Assembly (NCBI RefSeq): GCF_000741575.1
Contig: NZ_JGYV01000017.1
Location: 60,338-124,337 of the forward strand
Origin: Bifidobacterium cuniculi
GTDB taxonomy: Bacteria; Actinomycetota; Actinomycetes; Actinomycetales; Bifidobacteriaceae
DNA: 64,000 bases
Direction: 5' to 3'
Position 1 is the first letter of the stretch. Each line of letters starts with the position of its first letter. The position numbers and the translations under genes are program-made. Below are positions 32,282-42,760 of this stretch, piece by piece. The notes below the pieces were generated by a model, which worked only from the letters and a program-made list of their open reading frames with translations, was not told where the DNA came from and searched no databases.

Positions 32282-33115
32282 ATGCGTCGATCCACGAAGT
32301 GCGTCGCGTCATCGGCGGCTGTCGCCCTCCTGGTGTCGCTGTCGGCATGCGGCACCGACATCCGGGTGGAGACGCCCGGGCAGGCGAACGGTCCCATGGT
32401 CACCATCGGGGTGCCCGCCGACGAGCCGGGCATGAGTTGGTACCATGATGGCTCCTATGCCGGCTTCAGCATCGACGTGGCCACCCAGGTCGCGAAGACG
32501 ATGGGGTATTCCAGCAAGCAGATCGTCTTCAGGTCCGTCGAAGCCGGCCAGCGCGGCCAGATGCTGGCGGACGGGCAGGTGGACATGGTCCTGGGCGCCT
32601 ATCCGCGCCCCACGGACGGCAAGGCCGTGGTAGTGGACGACGTCGCCTACACGGACCCCTATCTCGTGACCGGCGAAGCGGCACTGATGCGGGCAGGGGA
32701 GGAACGACCGGACACCTTGAGGGGACGGGTCGCATGCGTGACCGAGGGAAGCGTGGCGGCACGGACCCTCGCGGAGGATGCGTCCGGCGTCAAGCTCGAA
32801 CGGCGCTCCTCCTTCCAGCAGTGCATGTCCTCCCTGCTGGCCGGGGTTTCCGACGTCGTGGCCGCGCCCGAGCCGGTCGCCTTGGGTCTGCGCCAGCAGA
32901 CCGGTGACCACTATGTGGATGTCGTGGACGAAAGCTGGCACCAGGTGGCCTTCGGCATCGGGGTGCGTCCCGATCAGACGATGCTGGTGGACTCCCTGAA
33001 CAGTGCCATCGCCCTCATGGTCAAGGACGGTTCCTGGCAGGACGGCATCGACGCGTTGCACGCGCAGGTCGGCTTCGACGCAGACATGTCGGCCAACCCG
33101 CCGGTGCAGCCATAG
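32282..33115 (+). CDS. Extracellular solute-binding lipoprotein (amino-acid ABC type)
   Basis: A 277-residue protein with a lipoprotein signal: basic start, hydrophobic core, lipobox Leu-Ser-Ala-Cys23. The mature part resembles family 3 periplasmic binding proteins (GFSIDVATQVAKTMGYSSKQIVF, GQVDMVLGAYPRPTDGKAVV). A polar amino acid ligand is the usual case, but no permease or ATPase gene is adjacent, so it may work with transporters elsewhere. It starts 6 bp after the CorA gene behind GAGG. Confidence 0.84.
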   Translation: MRRSTKCVASSAAVALLVSLSACGTDIRVETPGQANGPMVTIGVPADEPGMSWYHDGSYAGFSIDVATQVAKTMGYSSKQIVFRSVEAGQRGQMLADGQVDMVLGAYPRPTDGKAVVVDDVAYTDPYLVTGEAALMRAGEERPDTLRGRVACVTEGSVAARTLAEDASGVKLERRSSFQQCMSSLLAGVSDVVAAPEPVALGLRQQTGDHYVDVVDESWHQVAFGIGVRPDQTMLVDSLNSAIALMVKDGSWQDGIDALHAQVGFDADMSANPPVQP

Positions 33116-33160
33116 TCGGCGGAGTGACGCCTGTCCACCAACCTCACGATAATCGTGCCC

Positions 33161-36130
33161 ATGAATGACACCGAGACCGGCGCGAAGCGTGCCGTACCCA
33201 CAACCGAAGAAGCACCTTTCCGCTACGATGCCTCGATGGCGCAGGCCATCGAGGAGAAATGGCAGAGGCGGTGGCAGGAGGAAGGCACCTTCTGGGCCGC
33301 GAACGTCAGCGGCGACCTGACCGACGGCCAGGGAAGGCATGCCGACGGGCGTCCTTCCTTCTTCGCCATGGACATGTTCCCCTACCCGTCCGGCAAGGGT
33401 CTGCATGTGGGACACCCCCTGGGGTACCTGGCGACCGATGTGGTGAGCCGTTACCACCGCATGAAGGGCGAGAACGTGCTCCACGCCATGGGCTATGACG
33501 CGTTCGGCCTGCCGGCGGAACAGTACGCGGTGCAGACCGGCCAGCATCCCCGCATCACCACGGAGGCGAACATCGCCAACATGCGCCGCCAGCTGACCCG
33601 CATGGGCCTGAGCTTCGACGACCGACGTTCCTTTGCCACCATCGACCCGGAGTACGTACGGTGGACGCAGTGGATCTTCTCGCGCATCTTCGACGCCTGG
33701 TACGACCCGGACAAGGCCAACCCGAGCGGCTCCATGGGTTGCGCACGCCCCATCGCCGAACTGGTGGAGGAATTCCGGTCGGGCGTGCGTCCCATCGACG
33801 GCCACGAAGGCCGGGCCTGGGACGAACTGGACGACTCCGAACAGGAGGAGGTGCTCAACGGGTACCGTCTCGCCTACATCTCCAAGTCCCCGGTGAACTG
33901 GTGCCCAGGCCTGGGCACCGTGCTCGCCAACGAGGAGGTCACCGCCGAGGGACGTTCCGAACGTGGCAACTTCCCGGTCTTCCAGCGTGAACTGCGCCAG
34001 TGGTCCATGCGCATCACCGCGTACGGCCACCGCCTGGCCGAGGACCTCGACAGCATCGACTGGCCGCAGAAGGTCAAGCTGATGCAGCGCAACTGGATCG
34101 GCGAATCCCATGGCGCCTCCGTGCATTTCCGCGTGGACACCGCGGACGGCCCGCAGGACATGGAGGTGTATACCACCCGCCCCGATACCCTGTTCGGCAC
34201 CACCTTTGCCGTGGTCTCCCCGGAACATCCCCTCCTGACGCATGTGCCGGCCGCCTGGCCGGAAGGCACCGACGAATCCTGGACCGGCGGCTACGCCACG
34301 CCGGTGGAAGCCGTGCAGGCATACCGCAGGGCAGCCGAGTCGAAGACCGCCAAGGACCGCGTGGAACAGGCCGGTGCCAAGACCGGCCTGTTCACCGGCC
34401 TGACCGCCACCAATCCCATCACCGGCGCGCAGCTGCCGCTGTTCACCGCCGACTACGTGCTCATGGACTACGGCACCGGCGCCATCATGGCCGTCCCGGG
34501 CGGCGACCAGCGCGATTACGATTTCGCGCAGGCCTACGGACTGCCCGTGATCTACACGGTCGAACCGCCGGCATCCTCCGGCGAGACCCTGGCCGACTAT
34601 GAAGGCAAGGCGCCCTACACGTCCCATGACGGCACGGTCATCAATTCCTCCGTGGACGCCACATGGGCACGCGGCGACGCACTCAGCCTCGATGGGCTGG
34701 GCGTCGACGACGCCATCGCGGCAGCCACCGCATGGCTCGAAGAGGCACAGGTGGGTCACGGCACCACCAGCTACCGGCTGCGCGACTGGCTCTTCAGCCG
34801 CCAGCGCTACTGGGGAGAACCCTTCCCGATCGTCTACGACAAGGACGGCGTCCCGCACTTGGTCCCGGATGACCAGCTGCCCATCAACCTGCCGGACGTG
34901 CCCGACTACAGCCCGAAGACCTTCGACCCGGACGACGCGCAGTCCAACCCGGAAGCGCCGCTGAGCCGCAACGAGGACTGGATCGAGGTCACCATGGACC
35001 TTGGCGACGGTGAGCAGACCTATTGGCGCGACACGAACACCATGCCCAACTGGGCCGGTTCCTGCTGGTACTACATGCGCTACCTCGATCCGCACGATGC
35101 CGAGCACATGGTCGAACGTGATGAATACGACTACTGGATGGGACCCGACCACAGGCCCGACTGCGGCAAGGCCGGCGGCGTCGACCTGTATGTGGGCGGC
35201 GTGGAGCATGCCGTACTGCACCTGCTGTATTCGCGCTTCTGGCACAAGGTGCTCTTCGACCTGGGCTACGTGGATTCCTTCGAACCCTTCCACAAGCTCT
35301 TCAACCAGGGCATGATCCAGGCGTACGCCTACACCGACGACCGCGGACAGTACGTGCCGGCGGACGACGTGCAGGAGCGGACGGGCGAGGACGGCACCGT
35401 CACCTACACCTACGACGGCGAACAGGTCAACCGTGAGTTCGGCAAGATGGGCAAGAGCCTGAAGAACATCGTCACCCCGGACTACATGTACGACCACTAT
35501 GGCGCGGACACCTTCCGCCTGTACGAGATGAGCATGGGCCCGCTCGACGAGTCGCGTCCCTGGAATACGCGCAACGTGGTCGGCGGCATGCGCTTCCTGC
35601 AGCGTCTGTGGCGCAACGTCATCGACGAAGCCACCGGCGAGGTCACCGTCACGGATGACGCGCCGGACGAGGCCACGCTCAAGCTGCTCAACAACACCAT
35701 TGCCTCCGTCACCGAGGAAATGGAGGCCATGCGTCCCAACACCGCCATCGCCAAGCTCATCGTGCTCAACAACCACCTCACCGGCATGGGGCGGGTACCC
35801 CGCGCGGCCATCGAACCGCTGGTGCTCATGGTCTCGCCCATCGCCCCGCATGTCGCCGAAGAACTGTGGGCACGCCTTGGGCATGACGAGTCCCTGGCGC
35901 ACCACTCCTGGCCACAGGCCGACGAACGTTACGTGGGGCAGGACAGCGTGACCGCCGTGGTGCAGATCAAGGGCAAGGTGCGCGCCCGACTCGAGGTCTC
36001 CCCGGACATCGATCCCAAGGAACTCGAGGCAAAGGCGCTTGCCGCCGTGGCCGACCGCCTCGGCGGTGTGCCACCGCGCAAGGTGATCGTCAAGGCGCCG
36101 AAGATCGTCTCCATCGTGCCCGGCCAGTGA
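33161..36130 (+). CDS. leuS: Leucyl-tRNA synthetase
   Basis: Class I synthetase charging tRNA-Leu, 989 residues. HIGH-type motif His82-Val-Gly-His85 in [18 protein letters not shown]1 editing domain ([21 protein letters not shown]), and KMSKS-type Lys-Met-Gly-Lys-Ser near residues 762-766, followed by anticodon-binding and C-terminal domains. The longer size than E. coli (860) is shared by actinobacterial enzymes. Start choice is uncertain: an ATG at 33161 or a GTG at 33155, neither with a strong ribosome site. No T-box leader seen. Confidence 0.95.
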   Translation: MNDTETGAKRAVPTTEEAPFRYDASMAQAIEEKWQRRWQEEGTFWAANVSGDLTDGQGRHADGRPSFFAMDMFPYPSGKGLHVGHPLGYLATDVVSRYHRMKGENVLHAMGYDAFGLPAEQYAVQTGQHPRITTEANIANMRRQLTRMGLSFDDRRSFATIDPEYVRWTQWIFSRIFDAWYDPDKANPSGSMGCARPIAELVEEFRSGVRPIDGHEGRAWDELDDSEQEEVLNGYRLAYISKSPVNWCPGLGTVLANEEVTAEGRSERGNFPVFQRELRQWSMRITAYGHRLAEDLDSIDWPQKVKLMQRNWIGESHGASVHFRVDTADGPQDMEVYTTRPDTLFGTTFAVVSPEHPLLTHVPAAWPEGTDESWTGGYATPVEAVQAYRRAAESKTAKDRVEQAGAKTGLFTGLTATNPITGAQLPLFTADYVLMDYGTGAIMAVPGGDQRDYDFAQAYGLPVIYTVEPPASSGETLADYEGKAPYTSHDGTVINSSVDATWARGDALSLDGLGVDDAIAAATAWLEEAQVGHGTTSYRLRDWLFSRQRYWGEPFPIVYDKDGVPHLVPDDQLPINLPDVPDYSPKTFDPDDAQSNPEAPLSRNEDWIEVTMDLGDGEQTYWRDTNTMPNWAGSCWYYMRYLDPHDAEHMVERDEYDYWMGPDHRPDCGKAGGVDLYVGGVEHAVLHLLYSRFWHKVLFDLGYVDSFEPFHKLFNQGMIQAYAYTDDRGQYVPADDVQERTGEDGTVTYTYDGEQVNREFGKMGKSLKNIVTPDYMYDHYGADTFRLYEMSMGPLDESRPWNTRNVVGGMRFLQRLWRNVIDEATGEVTVTDDAPDEATLKLLNNTIASVTEEMEAMRPNTAIAKLIVLNNHLTGMGRVPRAAIEPLVLMVSPIAPHVAEELWARLGHDESLAHHSWPQADERYVGQDSVTAVVQIKGKVRARLEVSPDIDPKELEAKALAAVADRLGGVPPRKVIVKAPKIVSIVPGQ

Positions 36131-36217
36131 GTTGTGCGCACGGCTGAATGCAGTGCGTGCGACCACATCAGGCCATGAAAGTGGACGGCTGCCCATCGCA
36201 TCATGTGTAGTGGTGCC

Positions 36218-36808
36218 ATGAGCAGCCGTCTTCATCAATACGCACCCGGCGACGCGCCGCCCCCGCCGCCGCGGGCAGGTGCCAAGCCGTCGACCGCGGA
36301 TGTCCTGCACCGCTACGCGGGGGTGCGCGAATCCGACCGCGAGGACGGGGAACGCGACCGTCCCCGCCTGTCCATCAAGCCGTTCCATGCCATCCTGGTC
36401 ATCCTCATCCTCCTGTGGGCCCTGGCGACCAGCGTCACCCTGCTGGTGCAGCAGTCCATGGAGCTGGCAATGGATGACGGCACGGTGTTCTCCGCATCCG
36501 GTGCGACGCCGACGTCCGCGCCGCCATCCCCGGAACGGACCACGCCGCCGACCGCCCAGGCGCAGGAGCCTTCCACCTCACCCATGCCGTCGACGACCCC
36601 GACGCACACGCCGGAAGCCATCGACCTGAACACCGCGGACCAGGAGACCCTGGAAAGCATCAAGGGCATCGGTCCGGTGACCGCGTCGAGCATCATCGCC
36701 TACCGTGACGCCCGGGGACCCTTCTCCAGCGTGGACGAATTGGTCAACGTGGACGGCATAGGCGAGAAGACCCTGGCCAAGATCCGCGACCACCTCACGG
36801 TACGATGA
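36218..36808 (+). CDS. comEA: ComEA-like DNA-binding membrane protein
   Basis: A 196-residue protein with a Pro-rich cytoplasmic start, one transmembrane helix (about residues 56-78), a Ser/Pro/Thr-rich linker and a C-terminal helix-hairpin-helix domain (IDLNTADQETLESIKGIGPVTASSIIAYR). In transformable bacteria ComEA holds incoming DNA outside the membrane. It overlaps comEC by ATGA. Natural competence is not established for bifidobacteria, so the role is inferred from family only. Confidence 0.88.
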   Translation: MSSRLHQYAPGDAPPPPPRAGAKPSTADVLHRYAGVRESDREDGERDRPRLSIKPFHAILVILILLWALATSVTLLVQQSMELAMDDGTVFSASGATPTSAPPSPERTTPPTAQAQEPSTSPMPSTTPTHTPEAIDLNTADQETLESIKGIGPVTASSIIAYRDARGPFSSVDELVNVDGIGEKTLAKIRDHLTVR

Positions 36809-38484
36809 GCAGCCCGCATAGGACGCCCATGCCGCCATGGGAGATACGGGAACGGGGAAGCCTGGACCTGCGATGGTTCCTGGCGGCCGTATCCATGTGG
36901 GTGGGTGTGCTGGCGGCATCATCCGAACCGTTCCGCACCGCGGTGCTTGTGGCGGCACTGTGCTGCGTCCTGCCGCTATCGGCGGCGGCCGCATGGCGGC
37001 GCACCATGGCAGGGGCGACATATGCGGCGACACTGGGCGTGTGTGCCGCCGCCATCGCGGCCGGCATGGGCGTAGGGGCGGCCCATGTGCTGCACCGGAT
37101 GGCCGACCCCGTGATGACGGCCAGCGCAGCCTCCGGGACGACGGCCACGCTGCGCATGCGCCTCGACTCGCCCGTGCAGGCGTCCTCCATGCGCGGCGCA
37201 GCCTGCAAGGCGCAGGCGACCGTGCTGGCACTGCACCATGACGGCGTGGCCGAAGCCAGTGGCCTGCCGGTGCTGGCCATGCTGCCCCAGGAAGCCTGCT
37301 CCACGCTCGGCCAGGGTGCGACGGTCATGGCGGACGCCACCGTGGCCCGGTCACCCTACGACGCGCAGGCGGTATGGGTGACCGTCTCCGACGTGCATGA
37401 CCGCGAACCAGCACCCTGGTGGTGGCGCACGGCGGATTGGGTGCGCTCGCGGTTCTTCGCCGTTGCGGCACGACTCGACGCGGACAGCCGCATCCTCGTA
37501 CCGGGTGTCACCCTCGGGGTACTCGGCCAGGATACGGTAGGCGCCTGGGCTCTCGACGTGGACACGGAACGTGCCGACCAGCTGGAGGAGCAATGCAAAC
37601 GGGCCGGCATCCTGCACCTCATGGCGGTCTCCGGCGGCCACTACGCGCTCCTGGGACCCTTGGTGCACGCCCTGGGCGCCTGGCTGCGCACCCCATGGCG
37701 TCTCACCGCACTGTGGCGCCTGCCCCTGGCCGGCGCACTCACCATGGTGCTCGTGCCCAGCCAATCGGTCACCCGCGCCGCCATCGGCGCACTGCTGGCC
37801 ATGGGGTTCGAATGCTGCGGGCGACGCCCCCAGACCCTGCACATCCTCGCCTTGACCGTGATCCTCGCCCTGATGCAGGATCCCGGTCGCGCCACCCATG
37901 TCGGATTCGCCCTGTCCTGCGCCGCCGTCGCCGGCATCGCACTGCTCGCACCATCCCTCACCGCCGTCCTGGGCCGCATGATGCCACGAGGCGTCGCCCA
38001 GGCACTGGCCGTCACCATCGCCGCACAGGCCTTCACGCTGCCCATCCAGATGGTCATGGACCCGTCCATCGCACGATGGGCCCTGCCGGCCAACCTCCTG
38101 GTCGGCCCCTGCATGGACGTCGCCACGGTATTCGGTCTGCTCGCCTGCGCATGTGCCATCGCCAGCCCCGAGCTGGCCATCCTGCCCGCACAGGTCAGCG
38201 CCTGGGGCACCAAAGGCATCGCCATGGTCGCCGGATGCTTCGGCGCCGACCCCTCGGCCGGCATCCCCTGGGTCTCCGGGTGGGCAGGCATCCTCGCCAT
38301 CATCGCCGTGGAATTGGCCTCCGGTGCATCCCTGTGGTGCCTGGCCCAACTCGTTCGCGCATGGCGACTCCTGCGCGGCGGCGAAGACTTCCGGGACACC
38401 ACCCCTCCCACCGTACGCACGGCACGCTGGATACGCGACACCATCCGCACATGGGACCGTCTGCCATGGTGGCACCATGGGTGA
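36805..38484 (+). CDS. comEC: ComEC/Rec2-type DNA channel, without the beta-lactamase domain
   Basis: A 559-residue multi-pass membrane protein. The competence core is visible (HLMAVSGGHYALLGPLVHALGAW, SVTRAAIGALLAMG) and about ten hydrophobic segments span the sequence. Full-length ComEC proteins (about 750 residues) add a C-terminal metallo-beta-lactamase-like nuclease; here the protein ends soon after the membrane part with a short basic tail, so that domain is absent. Coupled to comEA and overlapping holA. Confidence 0.87.
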   Translation: MSSPHRTPMPPWEIRERGSLDLRWFLAAVSMWVGVLAASSEPFRTAVLVAALCCVLPLSAAAAWRRTMAGATYAATLGVCAAAIAAGMGVGAAHVLHRMADPVMTASAASGTTATLRMRLDSPVQASSMRGAACKAQATVLALHHDGVAEASGLPVLAMLPQEACSTLGQGATVMADATVARSPYDAQAVWVTVSDVHDREPAPWWWRTADWVRSRFFAVAARLDADSRILVPGVTLGVLGQDTVGAWALDVDTERADQLEEQCKRAGILHLMAVSGGHYALLGPLVHALGAWLRTPWRLTALWRLPLAGALTMVLVPSQSVTRAAIGALLAMGFECCGRRPQTLHILALTVILALMQDPGRATHVGFALSCAAVAGIALLAPSLTAVLGRMMPRGVAQALAVTIAAQAFTLPIQMVMDPSIARWALPANLLVGPCMDVATVFGLLACACAIASPELAILPAQVSAWGTKGIAMVAGCFGADPSAGIPWVSGWAGILAIIAVELASGASLWCLAQLVRAWRLLRGGEDFRDTTPPTVRTARWIRDTIRTWDRLPWWHHG

Positions 38485-39493
38485 CGTCCGCACCGATGTC
38501 CAGCGATGCGCCGACATTGGAACCATGGCAGCACGCGCAACGCACATCACCCTCGTGGTCGGCGGGGACGAATACCTCAACAGCCAGGAGGCGCGCTCCC
38601 GGACGCACCACCTGCTCGAAACCCACCCCGACCTCGACGACGTGACCCTGGACGCACGCCACGCCACCGGATACGACCTCGAACAAGCCACCAGCCCCTC
38701 CCTGCTCAGCGCCGGCGCGGTCATCCGCATCGACAACCTGGAAGACGCCGACGAAAGCCTCGCCCAGGCACTCCTGGACTACGCGGCACATCCGGACGTC
38801 TCCCTCATCGTGGCCCGGCACAACGGCACCACCAAAGGCAAGGCACTCCTGGACCGGCTCGCCAAGAACGGTGCGGCACGCGTGGAAGTACCCCAGCTGG
38901 ACAAGCCGCAAGCCAGACTCAACTTCACCCTGCAACGCTTCGAAGCGAAAAACCGACGCGTCGACCCCCAGGCCGCCCAGCAGCTGACCGGCGTCCTCGG
39001 CGACCGCCCCGGCGAACTCGCCGCCATGGTTGACCAGCTCTGCTTCGACTTTCCCGACGGGGCCATCACCCTCGACCAAGTGGACACCTATCTCACGGGC
39101 AACCCCCAGGTCACCGGGTTCGCAGTCGCCGACCAAGCGCTCGCCGGGCACGCCCCGCAGGCAATCACGATGATGCGCGACGCGCTCGCCCAGGGCATGG
39201 AGCCCATCGCCCTGATCGGAGCCCTGGCCATGAAATGCCGCACCCTGGGCAAGGCGGCCGCGGTGCGTGCGGGCGACATCACCCAGGCGGAGGCGCGCAT
39301 GCAGCCATGGATGGTGCGCAATGCGCAACGGCAACTGCCCGGATGGACCTCGGCCGGACTGGCACGCTGCATCCGGCAACTGGCCTGGGCGGACGAACAG
39401 TGCAAGACCAACGGAGCCGACCCCATCTACGCGCTGGAGCGGGCCATCGTGCTGATGGCCGGCAAAGGCAACGACACCATGCAAGCGAGGTGA
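38477..39493 (+). CDS. holA: DNA polymerase III delta subunit
   Basis: Clamp-loader subunit of 338 residues. Recognisable features are VVGGDEYLNSQEARSRTHHLL near the start, SPSLLSAGAVIRIDNLEDA, and the C-terminal collar helices (ALIGALAMKCRTLGKAAAVRAG, NAQRQLPGWTSAGLARCIRQL). Alternative start at 38525 (MAARATHITLVV). The order comEA-comEC-holA is widespread in Gram-positive bacteria. Confidence 0.9.
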   Translation: MGDVRTDVQRCADIGTMAARATHITLVVGGDEYLNSQEARSRTHHLLETHPDLDDVTLDARHATGYDLEQATSPSLLSAGAVIRIDNLEDADESLAQALLDYAAHPDVSLIVARHNGTTKGKALLDRLAKNGAARVEVPQLDKPQARLNFTLQRFEAKNRRVDPQAAQQLTGVLGDRPGELAAMVDQLCFDFPDGAITLDQVDTYLTGNPQVTGFAVADQALAGHAPQAITMMRDALAQGMEPIALIGALAMKCRTLGKAAAVRAGDITQAEARMQPWMVRNAQRQLPGWTSAGLARCIRQLAWADEQCKTNGADPIYALERAIVLMAGKGNDTMQAR

Positions 39494-39497
39494 CACC

Positions 39498-40058
39498 ATG
39501 ACAGACCTGCGATTCCAAGCACCCCACGCCGAGGACATGCGCACCCTGGGACAGGCCGTCGCCCAATGCGTCCGAGGCGGCGACGTCATCCTCCTGTCCG
39601 GTCCGCTGGGAGCCGGCAAGACCACCTTCGCCCAGGGATTCGGGCAAGGCCTGGGCATTGCGGAACCCATCGTCTCGCCGACCTTCACCATCGCGCGTGA
39701 ACTCGACGGACACCGGCACGACGGCACCCCCATCCACCTCATCCACGTGGACGCCTACCGCCTCGGCGGAGCCGCATATGCGCCGGGACAGGACGGCGCC
39801 GACCGTCTGCTGGACGAACTCGAAAGCCTGGGCCTGGACGAGGAACTCGACGACCCCGGCGCCAACACCGTCATCCTCATGGAATGGGGCGAGCAAATGG
39901 CAGCCGCCTTGGCGGACGAACGCCTCGACATCCACATCGAACGACCGTCCGCGACCACGGACCATGACGCCCAACCCACCAGTGACGGCATGCGCACCGT
40001 CACCATCCACCCCGTCGGCGCGCGCTTCAAGCACCGCCTCGACCGCATCAGCCAATGA
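39498..40058 (+). CDS. tsaE: tRNA t6A synthesis ATPase TsaE
   Basis: P-loop ATPase of the threonylcarbamoyladenosine machinery. The 186-residue protein has Walker A GPLGAGKTT (Lys41), FAQGFGQGLGI, SPTFTIARELDG and the LIHVDAYRL motif. It is longer than E. coli TsaE (153) because of internal insertions (PGQDGADRLLDELES). First gene of a tsaE-tsaB-rimI-tsaD run with short overlaps. Confidence 0.92.
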   Translation: MTDLRFQAPHAEDMRTLGQAVAQCVRGGDVILLSGPLGAGKTTFAQGFGQGLGIAEPIVSPTFTIARELDGHRHDGTPIHLIHVDAYRLGGAAYAPGQDGADRLLDELESLGLDEELDDPGANTVILMEWGEQMAAALADERLDIHIERPSATTDHDAQPTSDGMRTVTIHPVGARFKHRLDRISQ

Positions 40059-40081
40059 CCACACCCAGCGGAAGCAGACCC

Positions 40082-40903
40082 ATGCACACCCTCGTCATCG
40101 ACACCTCATACGGATCGACCGTCGGCATCGTCGGCCACGAACCCATCAGCGAAAGCGATTCACGCACCCACGTCGAACGCCTCCAGGCGGACATCGCCGC
40201 CGCGTTCCGTCACGCATCGGCCGGCCCCCACGACCTCGAACGCATCATCGTGGGCACCGGACCGGCACCCTTCACCGGCCTGCGCGCCGGCATCGTCACC
40301 GCCCAGGCACTCGCCTTCGCCACCGGAGCCATCATCATCCCGCAAGACGACCTGACACCCAACGCCGCACTCATGCACGCCGCCCACCGGCACGACCCAC
40401 GGCTGCGCGACGTCCTGGACTACAACGCCATCAGCCGGTTCACCGGCCGCGACATCGGCGTCACCCTCGCCCTCAACGACGCACGCCGCAAACAGCTGTA
40501 CTTCACCCTCACCATGGACCACGACGGGCTCGAAACCCCCACCGTCCTGATCGACATGGACATCGACCGGCCAGACGCCATCGCCGACCGCGTCCAGGAC
40601 GCCCTGGACGAACTGCGCGAACGACACCCACAGCATGCCATCACCCTCGACATCATCGGCCACGGCGCCCGCAAATACGCCGACGCATGGCAATCCCTCG
40701 ACGCACAGAACATCCTCGACACCTCCCCGCTCGACCTTGGCGCCTCCGGCATGGAACTCTTCGCACATACCGCCATCCGCCACAACCAGGCCACGGACCC
40801 CGCCGGCATCGAACCGCTCTACCTGCGCCGCCCCGACGTCAGCGTCCCCAACCCGCTCAAACACGTCCTCGGACACGCCCCCACCAAGGGGAACGCCGCA
40901 TGA
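40082..40903 (+). CDS. tsaB: tRNA t6A synthesis protein TsaB
   Basis: Pseudo-ASKHA partner of TsaD. The sequence begins MHTLVIDTSYGSTVGIV and includes the HVERLQ motif and GTGPAPFTGLRAGIVTAQALAFATG. The start at 40082 has CGGAAG 7 bp upstream and gives the family N-terminus; an ATG at 40055 overlapping the tsaE stop is the alternative. 273 residues from 40082, slightly longer than E. coli (231). Confidence 0.9.
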   Translation: MHTLVIDTSYGSTVGIVGHEPISESDSRTHVERLQADIAAAFRHASAGPHDLERIIVGTGPAPFTGLRAGIVTAQALAFATGAIIIPQDDLTPNAALMHAAHRHDPRLRDVLDYNAISRFTGRDIGVTLALNDARRKQLYFTLTMDHDGLETPTVLIDMDIDRPDAIADRVQDALDELRERHPQHAITLDIIGHGARKYADAWQSLDAQNILDTSPLDLGASGMELFAHTAIRHNQATDPAGIEPLYLRRPDVSVPNPLKHVLGHAPTKGNAA

Positions 40904-41400
40904 TCGTCCAAGCCGACCAACTGTCCACCGAGGCGCTCGCCACCTGCATCGCACTGCTCGAACAAGACCTGTTCGGCACCGGCGCATGGAGCGAACACGC
41001 CGTATACGAGGAGCTCACCGCGGCTAACCGCTACTACGTCGTCGACACCGACAGCCGCACACCACCCACCATCCGCGGATACGCCGGCTTCTGGTTCGAC
41101 GGATACGACGCCCAGGTCATGACCATCGGCGTGCATCCCGCACACCAAGGCAAAGGCATCGGCGGCGCCCTCCTCGACGAACTCATCCGCGAAGCACGCG
41201 AGCGCGGCGCCGAACGCGTCCTCCTGGAAGTACGCGTCGACAATGCCGCAGCCATCCACCTCTACGAAACCAAGGGCTTCACCATCATGGGACGGCGCAA
41301 ACGCTACTACCAGCCCGAAGGCGTCGACGCACACACCATGAGCCTCACTCTCAGACCGCACATCATGGGTTTCACACCACAGAAGGACCACGCATCATGA
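40900..41400 (+). CDS. rimI: Ribosomal protein S18 alanine N-acetyltransferase-like GNAT
   Basis: A 166-residue GNAT acetyltransferase with motif A MTIGVHPAHQGKGIGGALLDELI and motif B VLLEVRVDNAAAIHLYETKGFTIMGRRKRYY. The family RimI acetylates S18, but in the tsa cluster the true substrate is often unverified. It is coupled to tsaB and tsaD by 4-nt overlaps. Confidence 0.9.
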   Translation: MIVQADQLSTEALATCIALLEQDLFGTGAWSEHAVYEELTAANRYYVVDTDSRTPPTIRGYAGFWFDGYDAQVMTIGVHPAHQGKGIGGALLDELIREARERGAERVLLEVRVDNAAAIHLYETKGFTIMGRRKRYYQPEGVDAHTMSLTLRPHIMGFTPQKDHAS

Positions 41401-42443
41401 GCGCACCCATCATCCTCGGCATCGAATCCACCTGCGACGAGACAGCGGCAGCCATCGTACAGGGCGACACCCTGCGCTCCAACGTCGTCGCCTCCTCCAT
41501 GGCCGAACATGCACGCTACGGAGGTGTCATCCCCGAAATCGCCTCACGCGCCCACCAACAGGCATTCGTGCCCGTGGTATCCAAGGCACTTGCCGACGCC
41601 AGGCTCGAACTGGCGGACGTGGACGCCATCGCCGTATCCGCAGGCCCCGGACTGGCCGGATGCCTCGCCGTGGGCGTATCCGGCGCCAAGGCGCTCGCAT
41701 GGGCGGCCGGCAAGCCCATCTACGGCGTCAACCACGTCATCGGACATGTGGCGGTCACCCAGCTGCAGTTCGGCGCCATCCCGCCCAACACGATGGCACT
41801 GATCGTTTCGGGAGGACACACGTCGCTGCTGCACGTCAAGGACATCGCCCGTGACGTGACCGTGGTGGGCACCACCCTGGACGACGCGGCAGGGGAGTGC
41901 TTCGACAAGGTGGCACGCCTGCTGGGATTCCCGTACCCGGGCGGTCCCTACATCGACCGTCACGCGCAGCGGGGCAACCCCGAGGCGGTCAAGGTGCCGC
42001 AGGGACTGACACAGGGACGTGCCGGCAAGGAACACCCCTACGACTTCAGCTTCTCGGGAGTCAAGACGGCGGTCGCCCGATGGGTCGAGCAGCGTCAGGC
42101 AACAGGACAGGAGATCCCCGTGGACGACGTCTGCGCATCCCTGGCACATTCCGTGGCGCAGGTACTGGCGCGCAAGGCCATCGGCGGATGCGTCGCCAAT
42201 GGTTCGGACACGCTGATCGTGGGCGGCGGATTCTCCGCCAATTCCCAGCTGCGCGCCCAGCTGCTCCTCGAAGGGCAGGCCGCCGGAGTGGAGGTGCGTC
42301 TGCCGCGGGTGGCGCTGTGCACGGACAACGGCGCAATGGTGGCCATGCTGGGGTCGAACCTCGTGGATGCCGGCGTCTCGCCGTCGTCGCTGGACTTCTC
42401 CATCGACTCGTCGATGCCCATGGATGTCATCAGCCGACAGTAG
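41397..42443 (+). CDS. tsaD: tRNA N6-adenosine threonylcarbamoyltransferase TsaD
   Basis: Transfers threonylcarbamoyl to A37 of ANN-decoding tRNAs. The 348-residue ASKHA protein has GIESTCDETAAAIV, the metal-binding His113 and His117 in VNHVIGHVAV, IVSGGHTSLLHV, and the FSGVKTAV segment. Last gene of the cluster; tRNA-Asn, itself a t6A substrate in bacteria, begins 78 bp later. Confidence 0.95.
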   Translation: MSAPIILGIESTCDETAAAIVQGDTLRSNVVASSMAEHARYGGVIPEIASRAHQQAFVPVVSKALADARLELADVDAIAVSAGPGLAGCLAVGVSGAKALAWAAGKPIYGVNHVIGHVAVTQLQFGAIPPNTMALIVSGGHTSLLHVKDIARDVTVVGTTLDDAAGECFDKVARLLGFPYPGGPYIDRHAQRGNPEAVKVPQGLTQGRAGKEHPYDFSFSGVKTAVARWVEQRQATGQEIPVDDVCASLAHSVAQVLARKAIGGCVANGSDTLIVGGGFSANSQLRAQLLLEGQAAGVEVRLPRVALCTDNGAMVAMLGSNLVDAGVSPSSLDFSIDSSMPMDVISRQ

Positions 42444-42455
42444 CGACACGCCGAG

Positions 42456-42483
42456 TTGCACAATTCATGGAAGTTGCTAAACT
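42456..42483 (+). promoter_or_regulatory. Likely promoter of tRNA-Asn copy 1
   Basis: TTGCAC (42456-42461) and TAAACT (42478-42483) are separated by 16 bp and lie about 40 bp before the tRNA, a plausible sigma-70-type pair. The AT-rich stretch stands out from the surrounding DNA. Confidence 0.5.
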
Positions 42484-42520
42484 GTATGACTTGTGCGCTG
42501 GTTCAAGCCAGTGACAGCAT

Positions 42521-42593
<73 letters not shown>

Positions 42594-42603
42594 CGAATCG
42601 GGG

Positions 42604-42633
42604 TCCCCACGGCGTGTCGCCGTGGGGATTTTT
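42604..42633 (+). terminator. Intrinsic terminator of tRNA-Asn copy 1
   Basis: A perfect 11-bp stem (42604-42614 with 42618-42628), loop TGT, then TTTTT. Nearly the same hairpin follows the second tRNA-Asn. Confidence 0.9.
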
Positions 42634-42713
42634 GTTACGTTCTCGTCTATGTCGAATTGACGCATGAGGCCCATCGTACGGCCTGCCGTAGCCACGTCAT
42701 GCACGGTCCCTTG

Positions 42714-42739
42714 TGGGTTAAGTAAACGAATGTGTGTCT
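42714..42739 (+). repeat. Insertion sequence left inverted repeat
   Basis: Begins TGGGTTAAGTAAACGAATG and is the reverse complement of the right end except for one base (C/T at the eleventh position from the inner side). Confidence 0.85.
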
Positions 42740-42760
42740 ATCGGCCGGGCGTCGTGTCGT

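Noticed and set aside
33116..33160. T-box or attenuator before leuS
   Set aside because: The gap is too short and has no stem-loop or specifier-like structure.
32309..36388. A 1359-codon minus-strand open frame across the lipoprotein and leuS genes
   Set aside because: It is the antisense shadow of two well-supported genes in GC-rich DNA; composition is His/Gly/Val-rich and no ribosome site or family motif is present.
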